Below are positions 7,033 through 16,500 of a stretch of 36,733 nt of DNA, in pieces. The DNA lies in NCBI RefSeq assembly GCF_022614595.1, contig NZ_JAJFAU010000030.1, forward strand, positions 1 through 36,733, given 5' to 3'. The DNA comes from Streptomyces sp. CNQ085. GTDB lineage: Bacteria > Actinomycetota > Actinomycetes > Streptomycetales > Streptomycetaceae. A program made the translations under genes and the position numbers. Each line of letters starts with the position of its first letter. Position 1 is the first letter of the stretch. The notes below the pieces were generated by a model that saw only the letters and a list, made by a program, of their open reading frames with translations, was not told where the DNA came from and did not search any database.

Positions 7033-8505
7033 TCAGTGCCGTGCGGTGCGGCCCGGCGCCGCCAGCACCAGGGCGGAGGCCAGGAGTCCGAGGGCGATGA
7101 GCGGGACAAGCGTGACGGCGAACGCGTGCGGGTAGGCGCCCGCCGAGCCGCCGGCGCCGGCCAGGGCGGGGAAGAAGACCGCGCCGGCGATCGCCACGCC
7201 GACGGCCGCACCGCCCTCCTGGGCGGTGTTCAGCAGTCCGGACGCGGAGGCTGCGTGCTCGGGCACGGCCGCGCCCAGCACCAGGTTGGTCAGCGGACCG
7301 GTGGTCAGACCCATGCCGAGCCCCGCGACGAGGAGGGCGGGCAGCAGCCACAGCACGTGCCCCGTCGTGCCGAGGCGGTCGGCGATGAGGGCGACCGCCG
7401 CGTAGCCGATCGCGAGAGTCAGAGGGCCCATGGCCACCCTGCGGGCGGTGACCGACGCGGCCTTGCGCGACGACACCACCGAGGCACCGAAGTAGCCCGC
7501 GCCCAGGGCCAGGAAGACGGACCCGGACTCCAGGGGCGACAGGCCCCGGCCCAGTTGCAGGTAGAGGGCCAGCACGAAGAAGAAGGATCCCATCGCGAGG
7601 AAGTAGACCACCGTCGCGGTCAGCCCCACCGAGAACACCCGGCCCTTGAACAGGGCGGGCTCGATCAGCGGGCCACGGTCGGCCGCCGCCCGCCGGCGCA
7701 GGTGCCAGACGGTCACCGCCAGCAGGACCGCCGCACCGGCCAGTGCCTCCCACACCCACAGCGGCCAGCCGCTCTCCTGGCCCTCCAGCAAGGCGAAGAC
7801 GACGATACCCAGGGAGGCCGTGACCAGCAGGGCGCCCACGAGGTCCAGCCGGGTGCCGCCCTCGCCGCGCGACTCGGGGATCGTGCGGCCGACGAAGGCC
7901 AGGGAGACCAGGCACAGCGGTACGTTGATCAGGAAGATGGTCCGCCAGCTCAGTCCCGCGATGTCGACCGTGATCAGGGCACCGCCGATGAACTGGCCGA
8001 AGACGCCGGCGAGTCCGATGACCAGGCCGTAGGCGTTGAAGGCGCGGTTACGCGCGGCGCCGGTGTACACCGTGCCGATGATGCCGAGCACCTGCGGCAC
8101 CATCAGCGCGGCGGCGGCGCCCTGGGCGATGCGGGCGACGACCAGGACGGTCGCGGTGGGAGCCAGGCTGCACGCGGCCGAGGCCAGCATGAACAGGACC
8201 ATGCCGAGCGTGAACATCCGGCGGCGGCCGAAGAGGTCTCCGAGTCTGCCGCCGGTGATCAGCCCCGCGGTGAAGGCGACGCCGTAGCCCACGACGAACA
8301 TCTGGGCCTGTGCGGCACCGGCACCCAGGTCGGCCTTGATGGCGGGGACGGCCACGTTGGCGATGAAGAAGTCCAGCACCGTGATGAATGTGCCCACGAG
8401 CACCACCAGGAGGGCACCGGCCGAGGGGGCGGCGGCCGGCGCGCCGCCGGGGGGCGTCGGCGCACGCCCTCCGGCGACGGCTTCCGTGCTTGTCTCAGAA
8501 GTCAC
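7033..8505 (-). CDS. MFS drug exporter, DHA2 (14-TM) family
   Basis: A 490-residue integral membrane protein with about 14 hydrophobic segments. It has the DHA2 marks LDFFIANVAVPAIKADL in TM1, GGRLGDLFGRRRMF (motif A) after TM2, and VARIAQGAAAALMVPQ in TM4. Such proteins use the proton gradient to pump out drugs and endogenous antibiotics, so self-resistance and product export are likely. The GTG at 8505 follows GGAG. It lies between the P450 and the α/β hydrolase genes in one operon. Confidence 0.87.
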   Translation of the reverse strand: MTSETSTEAVAGGRAPTPPGGAPAAAPSAGALLVVLVGTFITVLDFFIANVAVPAIKADLGAGAAQAQMFVVGYGVAFTAGLITGGRLGDLFGRRRMFTLGMVLFMLASAACSLAPTATVLVVARIAQGAAAALMVPQVLGIIGTVYTGAARNRAFNAYGLVIGLAGVFGQFIGGALITVDIAGLSWRTIFLINVPLCLVSLAFVGRTIPESRGEGGTRLDLVGALLVTASLGIVVFALLEGQESGWPLWVWEALAGAAVLLAVTVWHLRRRAAADRGPLIEPALFKGRVFSVGLTATVVYFLAMGSFFFVLALYLQLGRGLSPLESGSVFLALGAGYFGASVVSSRKAASVTARRVAMGPLTLAIGYAAVALIADRLGTTGHVLWLLPALLVAGLGMGLTTGPLTNLVLGAAVPEHAASASGLLNTAQEGGAAVGVAIAGAVFFPALAGAGGSAGAYPHAFAVTLVPLIALGLLASALVLAAPGRTARH

Positions 8506-8565
8506 GACGACTCCGTTTCTCGATCATTTCGGGTGGTTGGCCGGTTGTACCGGTACCGTGGCCGG

Positions 8566-9774
8566 TCACCAGATCACGGGAAGGTGTGTCACCCCGTGGA
8601 AGACGGTGCCGCGGCGGAAGACCGTGCGCGGGTCGGCCGCCAGCCGCAGGTTCGGAAAGCGCCGCAGCAGGGAACGCAGCGACAGCTCCATCTCCAGCCG
8701 CGCCAGCGGGGCCCCCTGGCAGTAGTGCGGGCCGAAGCCCCACTGCAGGTGACCGCTGGTGTCGCGGTGCGGGTCGATCCGGTGCGGGCAGGCGAAGACC
8801 GACTCGTCGTGGTTGCCGGCGGGAACGGAGATGACGACGGCGTCACCCTTGGAGACGGCCGCCCCGCCGAGGTCGAGGTCCTCCAGCGCCAGCCGGACCA
8901 TCGCGTCCTGGGAGATCGACCAGTAGCGCATCGACTCCTCGATGAAGTTCGGTATCAGCGCGCCGTCGTCGGCGGCCACCCGCGCCCGCAGGTCGTCGTC
9001 GCGCAGCAGAGCCAGGATGTTCAGGGCGATCTGGTTGGTGGTGGTCTCGTGTCCGGCCACCAGGACCAGCCGGGCGATGCCGACCAGTTCGTCCAGGGTG
9101 ATGGCGCCCTTCGCGTGGTGGTTGACGGCGAGACGGCTGATCAGGTCGTCGCCGGGGCTCTCCAGCTTGCGCAGCGCCAGTTCGGCCAGGTACCCGGACA
9201 TCTCCTCGTAGGCGGCCAGGGAGACCGCCGGGTCCTCCTGGGAGATGGTGACGCGGGTCTTCTCGATGAAGAACGCGGAGTCCTCATCCGGAACGCCCAG
9301 CAGCCGTGCGATGACGAGGGTCGGCAGCGCGCGGGAGAACACCGCGTGCAGGTCGGCCGGCCGGGGCCGTGCCTCCAGTTCGTCCAGCAGCTCGTCCACC
9401 AGCCGCTGGACCGGCTCGCGCAGCCGCTTCACCCGGCGCGCGGTGAACTCGGTCTGGATCATGGAGCGGAGCCGGGCGTGCTCGGGGTCGTCCAGGCGCA
9501 GGAAGGAACTCGGGTTTCCGCCGGGTGGGACCTGGATGCGCACCGGTGCGCCGGGCAGCCGCTCGTCGGCGCTGAGGCGGGGATCGCCCAACGCCTGCCG
9601 TACGTCGGCGTACCGGGTCACCAGCCAGGCCAGACGGGACTCGGCGGCTCCCGCCGGGATGCGCACCGCACAGGGGGGCGCGTTGCGCAGTTCCGCCAGG
9701 ACGGGCGGAGGATCCCCGTCCTCGGTGCGGGCGAAGGGCCAGTCCAGGATATCAGCGTGGTCCGCGAGCGACAC
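8566..9774 (-). CDS. Cytochrome P450 (CYP105-like soluble type)
   Basis: A 402-residue soluble P450. The I-helix oxygen-binding motif reads AGHETTTNQIA, the K-helix ExxR is ESMR, and the haem loop is FGPHYCQG with Cys352 as thiolate ligand. The length is normal for bacterial class I P450s. These need a ferredoxin, and one is encoded at 31687-32013. A likely role is oxidation of the alkyl chain or of the azoxy-bearing end; the substrate is not known. The start is GTG 9774 with TGGAGG just upstream. Its promoter region has a SARP-type repeat pair. Confidence 0.9.
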   Translation of the reverse strand: MSLADHADILDWPFARTEDGDPPPVLAELRNAPPCAVRIPAGAAESRLAWLVTRYADVRQALGDPRLSADERLPGAPVRIQVPPGGNPSSFLRLDDPEHARLRSMIQTEFTARRVKRLREPVQRLVDELLDELEARPRPADLHAVFSRALPTLVIARLLGVPDEDSAFFIEKTRVTISQEDPAVSLAAYEEMSGYLAELALRKLESPGDDLISRLAVNHHAKGAITLDELVGIARLVLVAGHETTTNQIALNILALLRDDDLRARVAADDGALIPNFIEESMRYWSISQDAMVRLALEDLDLGGAAVSKGDAVVISVPAGNHDESVFACPHRIDPHRDTSGHLQWGFGPHYCQGAPLARLEMELSLRSLLRRFPNLRLAADPRTVFRRGTVFHGVTHLPVIW

Positions 9775-9912
9775 GTCGGCCTCCAGGTGGGGGGGCAGGC
9801 AGGTGGATCCCGGGCACCGGCTCTCCTCCTTGGTCGGACTCGGACGCGCTCACGCCTCCGGGACGGAGGGGGCAAGGGGTGTCCCGTCCGAAGCCGCGGA
9901 CGGTCGTGCGCC

Positions 9913-9946
9913 ACTGTCGCGCAGCGCGCTGACACGTCGCTGACAC
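9913..9946 (-). promoter_or_regulatory. SARP-type promoter of the P450 operon (two identical repeats)
   Basis: On the minus strand GTGTCAG occurs at 9946-9940 and again at 9935-9929, exactly 11 bases apart. It is followed after ten bases by GACAGT (9918-9913), a -10-like NANNNT. Beyond this promoter and the terminator at 10009-10046, the 323-base region 9775-10097 holds nothing else I recognise. Confidence 0.68.
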
Positions 9947-10008
9947 GGGGCCGGCCGGACCGTGGAGCCCGGGGCACTCGTGCGGGGCCGGTGCTGGGGA
10001 TGTGGTGC

Positions 10009-10046
10009 GCACCGGGAAGGCGCCCCCTCGGGCGCCTCCCCGGTGC
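10009..10046 (-). terminator. Terminator after the thioesterase gene
   Basis: Arms 10009-10024 and 10031-10046 form a 16-bp stem with a single mismatch and a six-base loop, about 50 bases after the thioesterase stop. It ends the ACP-PKS-ligase-oxidoreductase-thioesterase transcript and isolates the P450 promoter. Confidence 0.78.
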
Positions 10047-10097
10047 CGCTGGTGCTGTGGCCGGCAGGGCCGGCCGGTCGACCTCTCGGTCGCGGCG

Positions 10098-10922
10098 CTA
10101 GCGCGCGTGGTGGGCGGTGATCCGCTGCAGGCGGTGCGCGAAGTGGGCGGTGACGGCCTGGGCGTGGGTGTCGATGTAGAAGTGGCCGCCGGGGTACTCG
10201 CTGTGGCCGAGGTAGGCGGGGGTGCGTCCGGCCCAGTGGGTCATCGCGTCCGGCTTCTCCTGCAGGGGGTCGGAGCGCCCGCCGTAGGAGGCGAGCGGGC
10301 AGGTGACCCCGGCGCCGTCGTCGACGTACAGGGCGGAGACCCTGAGGTCGGCGCGGAGCGCGGGGACGACGAGGGCGAGCATCTCGGGGTTGTCGTAGAT
10401 CTCCGCCGGGAAGGAGCCCAGCTTCTTGATCCACTCGACGAGCTCGGACTCGGGCATCCGGCTCTGCTCCTCGGTGGGCTGGAAGAAGCCCACCGGCGAC
10501 CAGCCGGACATGCCGACCAGGACGGGCGCCGGGCCGCCCTCCTCCTCCATGCGGATGGCCAGCCGGAACGCCAGCTGGGCGCCGAGACAGTGCCCGAAGA
10601 ACGCGAACGGCCGGTCGTCCAGGTCATCGAGCACGGCCTCGTGCAGCGCTTCGAGCAGCGGCCAGAACTCCTCGTGCGTCGGCTCCCCCCGGCGGTTGTG
10701 ACGGCCCGGCAGGGTTACCGCCTGCGGTGCTATGTCGGGCGGGAGCAGGCTCTCCCAGTCCCGGTAGATGACGGCGCCGCTGCCCGCGTGCGGGAGCAGG
10801 AACAGCCGGATCGAGGCGTCGGACGAGGGCTCCACCGGGTGGAACCACTGGCCCGCACGGGACATCCGACCGCCGGCGGTGACGGTGGCGCCGGTGTCCG
10901 TCGCGTTGGCAGTGCTGGTCAC
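10098..10922 (-). CDS. Type II thioesterase with a cysteine nucleophile
   Basis: A 274-residue α/β hydrolase of the type II (editing) thioesterase family: FLLPHAGSGAVIYRDWE near the N-terminus, a nucleophile elbow FFGHCLGAQLAF, and a late GGHFYI supplying the catalytic histidine. The usual GHSxGA serine is Cys112 (TGT, complement of 10587-10589). Such enzymes clear stalled or mis-primed acyl chains from carrier domains; a cysteine may favour acyl transfer over hydrolysis. The GTG start overlaps the stop of the luciferase-like gene (GTGA), indicating translational coupling. It is the last gene of the PKS operon. Confidence 0.88.
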   Translation of the reverse strand: MTSTANATDTGATVTAGGRMSRAGQWFHPVEPSSDASIRLFLLPHAGSGAVIYRDWESLLPPDIAPQAVTLPGRHNRRGEPTHEEFWPLLEALHEAVLDDLDDRPFAFFGHCLGAQLAFRLAIRMEEEGGPAPVLVGMSGWSPVGFFQPTEEQSRMPESELVEWIKKLGSFPAEIYDNPEMLALVVPALRADLRVSALYVDDGAGVTCPLASYGGRSDPLQEKPDAMTHWAGRTPAYLGHSEYPGGHFYIDTHAQAVTAHFAHRLQRITAHHAR

Positions 10923-11923
10923 GACTGTGTACTCCCCACGGTGGTGGACGGGCCGAGGGCACGTACCGCGGGCAGCAGCACCTCGGCGATCTCCTTCAAC
11001 TGCGGTTCCGGGTCCAGCGATCCGATCCTCAAGACCAGGTGGCGGGCGCCGGCCCGAACGTAGCCGCCGAGCCATTCGGCGCACTTCTCCGCGCTGCCCC
11101 AGGCGTAGGCCTGGATGGTACGCATCTGATCGAGGGAACGACCGTAGTAGTGGCTGATGTAGTGCTCCAGTTCGGCCTCGGCCGCCCGCTCGTCGCCGTT
11201 CACCGTGATCGTGGCGTACAGGGCGGGGGTGACGGCGCCGGCGGGGCGGCCCGCCTCCTCGGCGAGCTCGGCGATCCGGCGGCGGGCCCGGCCGTAGGCG
11301 TCGGGGTCGGGCAGGAACGGCAGCCAGCCGTCGTAGCGGGTGGCGGCGCGGGCGAGCACCTTGGGGGTGTCGCTGCCGGCCAGCCACAGCGGCGGGCCGC
11401 CGGCGGTGGCCGGGGAGGGCAGCCGGTCGAGGCGGTCGGCCTGCCAGTACCTGCCCCGGAAGTCGGCCGGTTCGCCCTCGTGCCCGGCGCGCCAGGCCGT
11501 GCGCCACAGGGCGGTGATCTCGTCGAGGCGTCCGACGCGGCCGGTGAAGCCGGCACCGACCGAGGCGAACTCCTCCTGCGTCTCGGGCATGGGGAAGCCG
11601 GAGCCGAGTCCGAGGACCAGCCGGCCCGCGGCCACGTGGCTGAGGCTCGCGACCATGTTGGCGCCGATCAGAGGGTGGCGCAGGGCCGGGGTCAGGGCCG
11701 CGGTGCCGACGGTGATCCGCTCGGTGGCGGCGGCAGCGGCGGCCAGGACGACGAGCGGGTCCAGGCGGGGGCGGGCGGTGAGCGAGTCGCCCGCCCAGAG
11801 GGAGTCGAATCCCAGGGCCTCGGCCTGCCGGGCGAAGCCCAGCAGCGGGGCCGCCGCGTAGGTGCCGTTGATGGCCTGTTCCCGGGTGGGCAACAGGATG
11901 CCGACGTGCAGGTGCCCGTCCAT
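10919..11923 (-). CDS. Luciferase-like (LLM) flavin/F420-dependent oxidoreductase
   Basis: A 334-residue TIM-barrel protein of the luciferase-like monooxygenase family: VGILLPTREQ, FARQAEALGFDSLWAGDSL, TERITVGTAAL, HVAAGRLVLGLGSG and YDGWLPF are characteristic. Members use FMNH2 or F420 to oxidise or reduce small molecules, and sequence alone does not separate these. In this pathway it could hydroxylate or dehydrogenate the chain, or be an alternative N-oxidising enzyme. ATG 11923 is preceded by GAAAGG. It is coupled to the downstream thioesterase and 38 bases after the acyl ligase. Confidence 0.84.
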   Translation of the reverse strand: MDGHLHVGILLPTREQAINGTYAAAPLLGFARQAEALGFDSLWAGDSLTARPRLDPLVVLAAAAAATERITVGTAALTPALRHPLIGANMVASLSHVAAGRLVLGLGSGFPMPETQEEFASVGAGFTGRVGRLDEITALWRTAWRAGHEGEPADFRGRYWQADRLDRLPSPATAGGPPLWLAGSDTPKVLARAATRYDGWLPFLPDPDAYGRARRRIAELAEEAGRPAGAVTPALYATITVNGDERAAEAELEHYISHYYGRSLDQMRTIQAYAWGSAEKCAEWLGGYVRAGARHLVLRIGSLDPEPQLKEIAEVLLPAVRALGPSTTVGSTQS

Positions 11924-11961
11924 GGGCGACGACCTTTCTGTCCGTGAGGGCCGGCCCGGTG

Positions 11962-13578
11962 TCATGCGAACCTGCTCGCCAGCGGGTCGCGGGCCGGTGC
12001 CGTCAGCCGCTCCCGCACCGCGCGGCGCAGGATCTTGCCGGAGGGGTTGCGGGGCAGGGAGTCGGTGAAGTGGTAGGCGGTGGGGATCTTGTAGTCGGCG
12101 AGCTGGCCGCGCAGGGAGAGCAGCAGTTCGCGCGGGTGCGCCGTGGCTCCGGGGCGCAGGACGACGACCGCGTGCACGCTCTCGCCCCAGTGCTCGTCGG
12201 GCAGGCCGACCACGGCGGCGTCCGCCACGGCCGGGTGCGCGGCGAGCGCCTTCTCGACCTCGGCCGGGTAAATGTTCTGCCCGGCGACGATGATCGTGTC
12301 GTTGATGCGGTCGCACAGATGGAGGTAGCCGTCCTCGTCGAGGTAGCCGGCGTCCCCCATGTACAGCCACTCCCCCACCAGGGTGCACGCGGTGGCTTCG
12401 GGCAGGTTCCAGTAGCCGAGCATCCGGGACGGGGCGCGCACGCAGATCTGGCCGATCCCGCCGGGCGGGAGGGGGGTGCCGTCGGGGCCGATCACCTTCA
12501 CCTCGTTACCGGGGCACGGCCTGCCGACCGAGTCCAGCACCGGACTGCCCGGGTGGTGCGCTTCGGGCGGCAGGCATACCGCCACGCTGCCGGTCTCGGT
12601 ACTGGCGTAGATCTGCGCGAACTCGCAGCCGTAGGTCTCCAGGCACTGCTTGAGCAGGGTCTCGGACATGGGCGCCGCGCCGTAGGCGATCTTGCGCAGG
12701 GAGGTGAACGCCTCCGGTCCCGCGCCGCGTTCGGCGGCCATCGTCTGGAGCATGGCGGGGGCCGCGAAGGTGGTGGTGACCCTGTGGGTGCGGATCAGCC
12801 GGACCGCCTCCTGCGGGTCGAACTGCGGCATGATCACGTTGGTGCCGCCCGCGTTGAAGGTGTGCAGGAACCAGCCGATGCCCGCTACGCCGAAACCCGG
12901 CAGCGAGATGAGGCTGATGTCGTCGGGCAGCCAGTCGATCCAGGCGACGCCGTGCTCGCGCATCGCGTGCGGCAGGGTGAAGAAGCTGCGGTGGGCGAGG
13001 ACGGCGCCCTTGGGCAGTCCGGTGGTGCCGCTGGTGTAGATCTGCACCACGGCGTCGTCGGGGCCGGTGCCCGGCGCCGGCTCGCGGTCGGGCTGGTCGG
13101 CGGCCCAGGAAGGCAGGCCCGTGCCGCGGGCGGGCTCGCCGTCGGTGTCGGCGCCGTCGACACGGATCACCCGCAGCAGACCGGGCAGGTGGTGGCGCAC
13201 CGCGGCGACGGTGTCCCGGAACTCGTCGTCGACGAAGACCAGGGCGGCGCCGGAGTCGCGCAGGATGTGGTCCACCTCGGTCGGGGTGAGCCGCCAGTTG
13301 ACCGGCACCAGGACCGCGCCCGCCTTGGCGCAGGCGAGCATCACCACGTAGTAGTTCTCCGACTCGCGCCCCAGGTAGGCGACCCGGTCGCCTCGCCGCA
13401 CGCCGTCGGCGCGCAGGGCGTGCGCGGCGCGGTTGCTGTCCCGGTGCAGCTTGTCGTAGGTGGTGACGCGGCCCTCGCAGATGATCGCCGGATGGTCCGG
13501 CCGGCTGTCGGCGTGGGCTCGTGAGGAGTGGGTGAGCGTCCAGCGCTCCCTCGGTATGCCGCTTGGTGTGTCAGTCAT
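11962..13578 (-). CDS. Acyl-CoA/acyl-ACP ligase (ANL superfamily, FadD-like)
   Basis: A 538-residue adenylate-forming ligase. The P-loop is YTSGTTGLPKG (about residues 182-192), the A5 motif is YASTETG, A7 is YMGDAGYLDEDGYLHLCDR, and the C-terminal A10 is NPSGKILRR with the catalytic lysine. It resembles medium/long-chain fatty-acyl ligases more than NRPS A domains. It probably activates a free fatty acid and loads it on CoA or on the ACP of this operon to prime the PKS. ATG 13578 follows AAGGA; 18 bases separate it from the PKS gene. Confidence 0.88.
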   Translation of the reverse strand: MTDTPSGIPRERWTLTHSSRAHADSRPDHPAIICEGRVTTYDKLHRDSNRAAHALRADGVRRGDRVAYLGRESENYYVVMLACAKAGAVLVPVNWRLTPTEVDHILRDSGAALVFVDDEFRDTVAAVRHHLPGLLRVIRVDGADTDGEPARGTGLPSWAADQPDREPAPGTGPDDAVVQIYTSGTTGLPKGAVLAHRSFFTLPHAMREHGVAWIDWLPDDISLISLPGFGVAGIGWFLHTFNAGGTNVIMPQFDPQEAVRLIRTHRVTTTFAAPAMLQTMAAERGAGPEAFTSLRKIAYGAAPMSETLLKQCLETYGCEFAQIYASTETGSVAVCLPPEAHHPGSPVLDSVGRPCPGNEVKVIGPDGTPLPPGGIGQICVRAPSRMLGYWNLPEATACTLVGEWLYMGDAGYLDEDGYLHLCDRINDTIIVAGQNIYPAEVEKALAAHPAVADAAVVGLPDEHWGESVHAVVVLRPGATAHPRELLLSLRGQLADYKIPTAYHFTDSLPRNPSGKILRRAVRERLTAPARDPLASRFA

Positions 13579-13596
13579 GATCTGTCCTTGTGTGCG

Positions 13597-16500
13597 TCAG
13601 GCCGGCACCGGCTCGAGCTGCCCGCAGAGGAACTGGGCCAGATGCCGCACGGTCGGGTGGTCGTGGGTGAGCGAGGCCGGCAGGGGCAGCCGGAACGCCT
13701 GCTCCAGGGCGGCCTTGACCTGCTGGGCCATCAGCGAGTCCAGACCCAGGGAGACGAACTCGGTGTTCGGGTTCAGCTCGTCGCCCTCCTCCAGGTGCAG
13801 GACGGCGGCGACCTTCTCGCGGACCATCCCGGTCACGGCGGTGGTCCGCTCGGCCGGCGGGAGGGCGGCGAGCGCGGTGAGGTCGGGGCCGGTGTCGTCG
13901 CCGGAGGCGTCGCGGGCGAGCCGGTCGTAGAACAGGTCACCGGTGACGCTGCCCGCGACGTAGCGGTCCCAGTCGAACTCGCCGACCACCCGCTGGGTGC
14001 GGGGGCGTCCCCAGAGCCTGGCCAGAGTGTCCAGGGCGCGGGTCGGGGAGAAGAAGCGTACGCCGCTGCGTTCGATCTCCTGGCTGAGGTGCTCCTCCAG
14101 GCGAGCCGACATGCCGACCCGTGCCCAGGCGCCCCAGTTGACCGACAGGCCGGGCACGCCCCGCCTGCCGCGCCACTCGGCGAGGGCGTCGAGGGCGGCG
14201 CTGGCCGCGGCGTAGTGGCCCTGGGTGGCGCCGCCGAGGACGGAGGCGATCGAGGAGTAGGTGACGAAGAAGTCCAGCTCCGGGAAGGAGGACTCGGCGG
14301 CCTCGTGCAGCAGCCAGCCGCCGTACGCCTTGGCCTCCAGCTGGGCGTCGACGGCCTCCCAGGTCAGCTCGGCGATGAGCTTCTTGTCGTAGGCGCCGGC
14401 GGCGTGCACGATCCCGCCCACCGGGTGCGGGCCGGCCGCGAGGTGCCGCACCAGCCGCCGCACGTCCTCGGCTCGGCCGATGTCGGCCCGCACCAGGTCG
14501 AGTTCGGCGTGTTCGGCGAGACCGGCGAGTACGGGGGCGGCCTCCTCGGTGGGGCGTCCGCTGCGGCTGACCAGCGTCAGGTGGCGGGCACCGAGGGCGA
14601 TCAGCTTGCGGGCGGTGACCAGGCCGAGGCCACCCAGACCACCGGTGACGAGGTAGGTGCGGTCCGGGCGCAGGGCGGCCGGGATCTCCTCGGCGTTGGT
14701 GGCGGGCTCCGCCCCGGAAGCGTCCGGGAGGGTCACCCAGGACTGTCCCGACGGGTCCGACAGGGCCGCCCGCAGCGCCTCGCCGGTCTCGTCGAGGCGG
14801 AAGCGCCGGGCACCGTCGTCCTCTTCGGCTGCCGGGGCGTGCACCACGGCCGCCGCGGGGACGGTGAGCGTGGAGCGGAACGTGCCGTCGTGGCGCACGA
14901 GGACGTCGTCGCCCGGCGCGAACCGGGTGCCCTCGGCCGCGGCGAGAACCGTGCCGGTGGCCGCGGTGCCGAGCAGCGGCGGGGGTTCCTCCTCCGCGCC
15001 GGGCAGTTCCTCGCGCTCCGCACGGCCGGTGTCCAGGGCGGTGCGGGCGTCGTCGGCGCTCAGGCCTACCGACCGGACACGGATCTGGACCTCGTCGGCC
15101 CCCGGGGGCACGTCCGTGGCGGCGACCAGCACGAGGTCGGACAGGTCGCCCGAGTCGGGGGCGCGCAGTTCGAAGCCGCCGGACCAGGTGAGAGGGGCGT
15201 CGCCGGAGAGGAGTCGGCGGACGTAACGGCGGCCCGGACGGTGGGCCACCTGGTACTCGCCGGACGGTTCGGCGTGCCATTCCTCCAGCAGCGGGGCCAG
15301 GCCGCTGCCGGGGGCGATGTCGACCAGGGTGGTCCGGTACTGGGGGTACTCGGTGAGCAGCACCCGGCCGAAACCCCAGAGCGTGGCGGCGGCCAGGTGT
15401 CCGCCGTCGCCGGCCGGGTCGCCGGGCAGCCACTGGGCCCCCTCGGTCACCAGCCACAGGCGGGGCGGCCGGGGGGTGCCCGCGGTGTCCAGCGCGGTGA
15501 CCAGGGCGAGCAGTTCGCGGTAGTTCTCCTCGCACTCGGCGCGCAGCCGGTCGGCGGACACGGCCTGCGGGAGCTGCCGCCAGACCCGGCAGACGTCGGT
15601 GACGGTGGGGTCCTCCAGGGCCGCCTTGAGTTCGGTGAGACCGGCGCCCCGGGTGACCTTCATCGGGCCGGACAGTCCGGCGAGGTCGGCGGCGCGGGCC
15701 GACGACGGGTCGAGCAGCACGACGTGCCGGGCGGGGACGGTGGTCTGCGGTGCGGGCAGAGCGCGGCGGACCCACTCGGGGCGGTGCAGGAACCGGCGGC
15801 GGCCGGTGCTGCCCTCGGGGCGGGCCAGCCGGACGCCGAGCAGTTCGGCGACCGGGTCGCCGTTCTCCAGGAGCAGCACGTCGGCGGTGCGGCGGTCCTG
15901 GTCACCGTGGACCCGGGCGAGGACGCGCAGCGCCTCGCCGCGGGGCTTGCGGAAGTGGCGGACCGATGCGGCGCCGCGGGGCAGGAAGACGGGGCCCTCG
16001 GGGTCGAGGACGACGCACGCCTGGACGGCGGCCTCCACGAGCTCCGCCGGCACGTGTTCGACGGCGGAGGCGTTGCGACCGGTCAGCTCCCCGGTGACCA
16101 GGCCGTCGGCGTGCCGGGCGGCGCGCAGCAGCAGTCGCATCCGGGGGCCGTGCGGACGGCCGACGGAGGCGAGATCGGTGTATATGTCCTCGTCGTCGAT
16201 CTGTGTTTCGGCAGGTGCGAGACCCGCGTCCAGTTCGGCCAGTTCGGAGACGGGGACGACCGGTTCGGGGTCGGCGGCGATCACGGCGATGGCGTGCACG
16301 TCCTCCTCCCCGCCGACGACCGTGAACACCGCCACCTCGGCGCCCCCGCCCGGCAGCGGTCGCCAGCGGGTGGTCAGGGAGGTCCTGGTCTCGGCGGGAA
16401 CATCGAGCGGCGCGAGCAGCCGCAGGTCGCGCACGACGGAGCGGGCGTGGCCCTGGACCGCGTCCTGGACCGCGAACAGCAGGTCGACGTAGGCGCCGGC

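Noticed and set aside
7021..10101. 1026-residue plus-strand frame over the exporter and P450 genes
   Set aside because: Antisense to two well-supported genes, Gln/Gly/Arg-rich and without domains.
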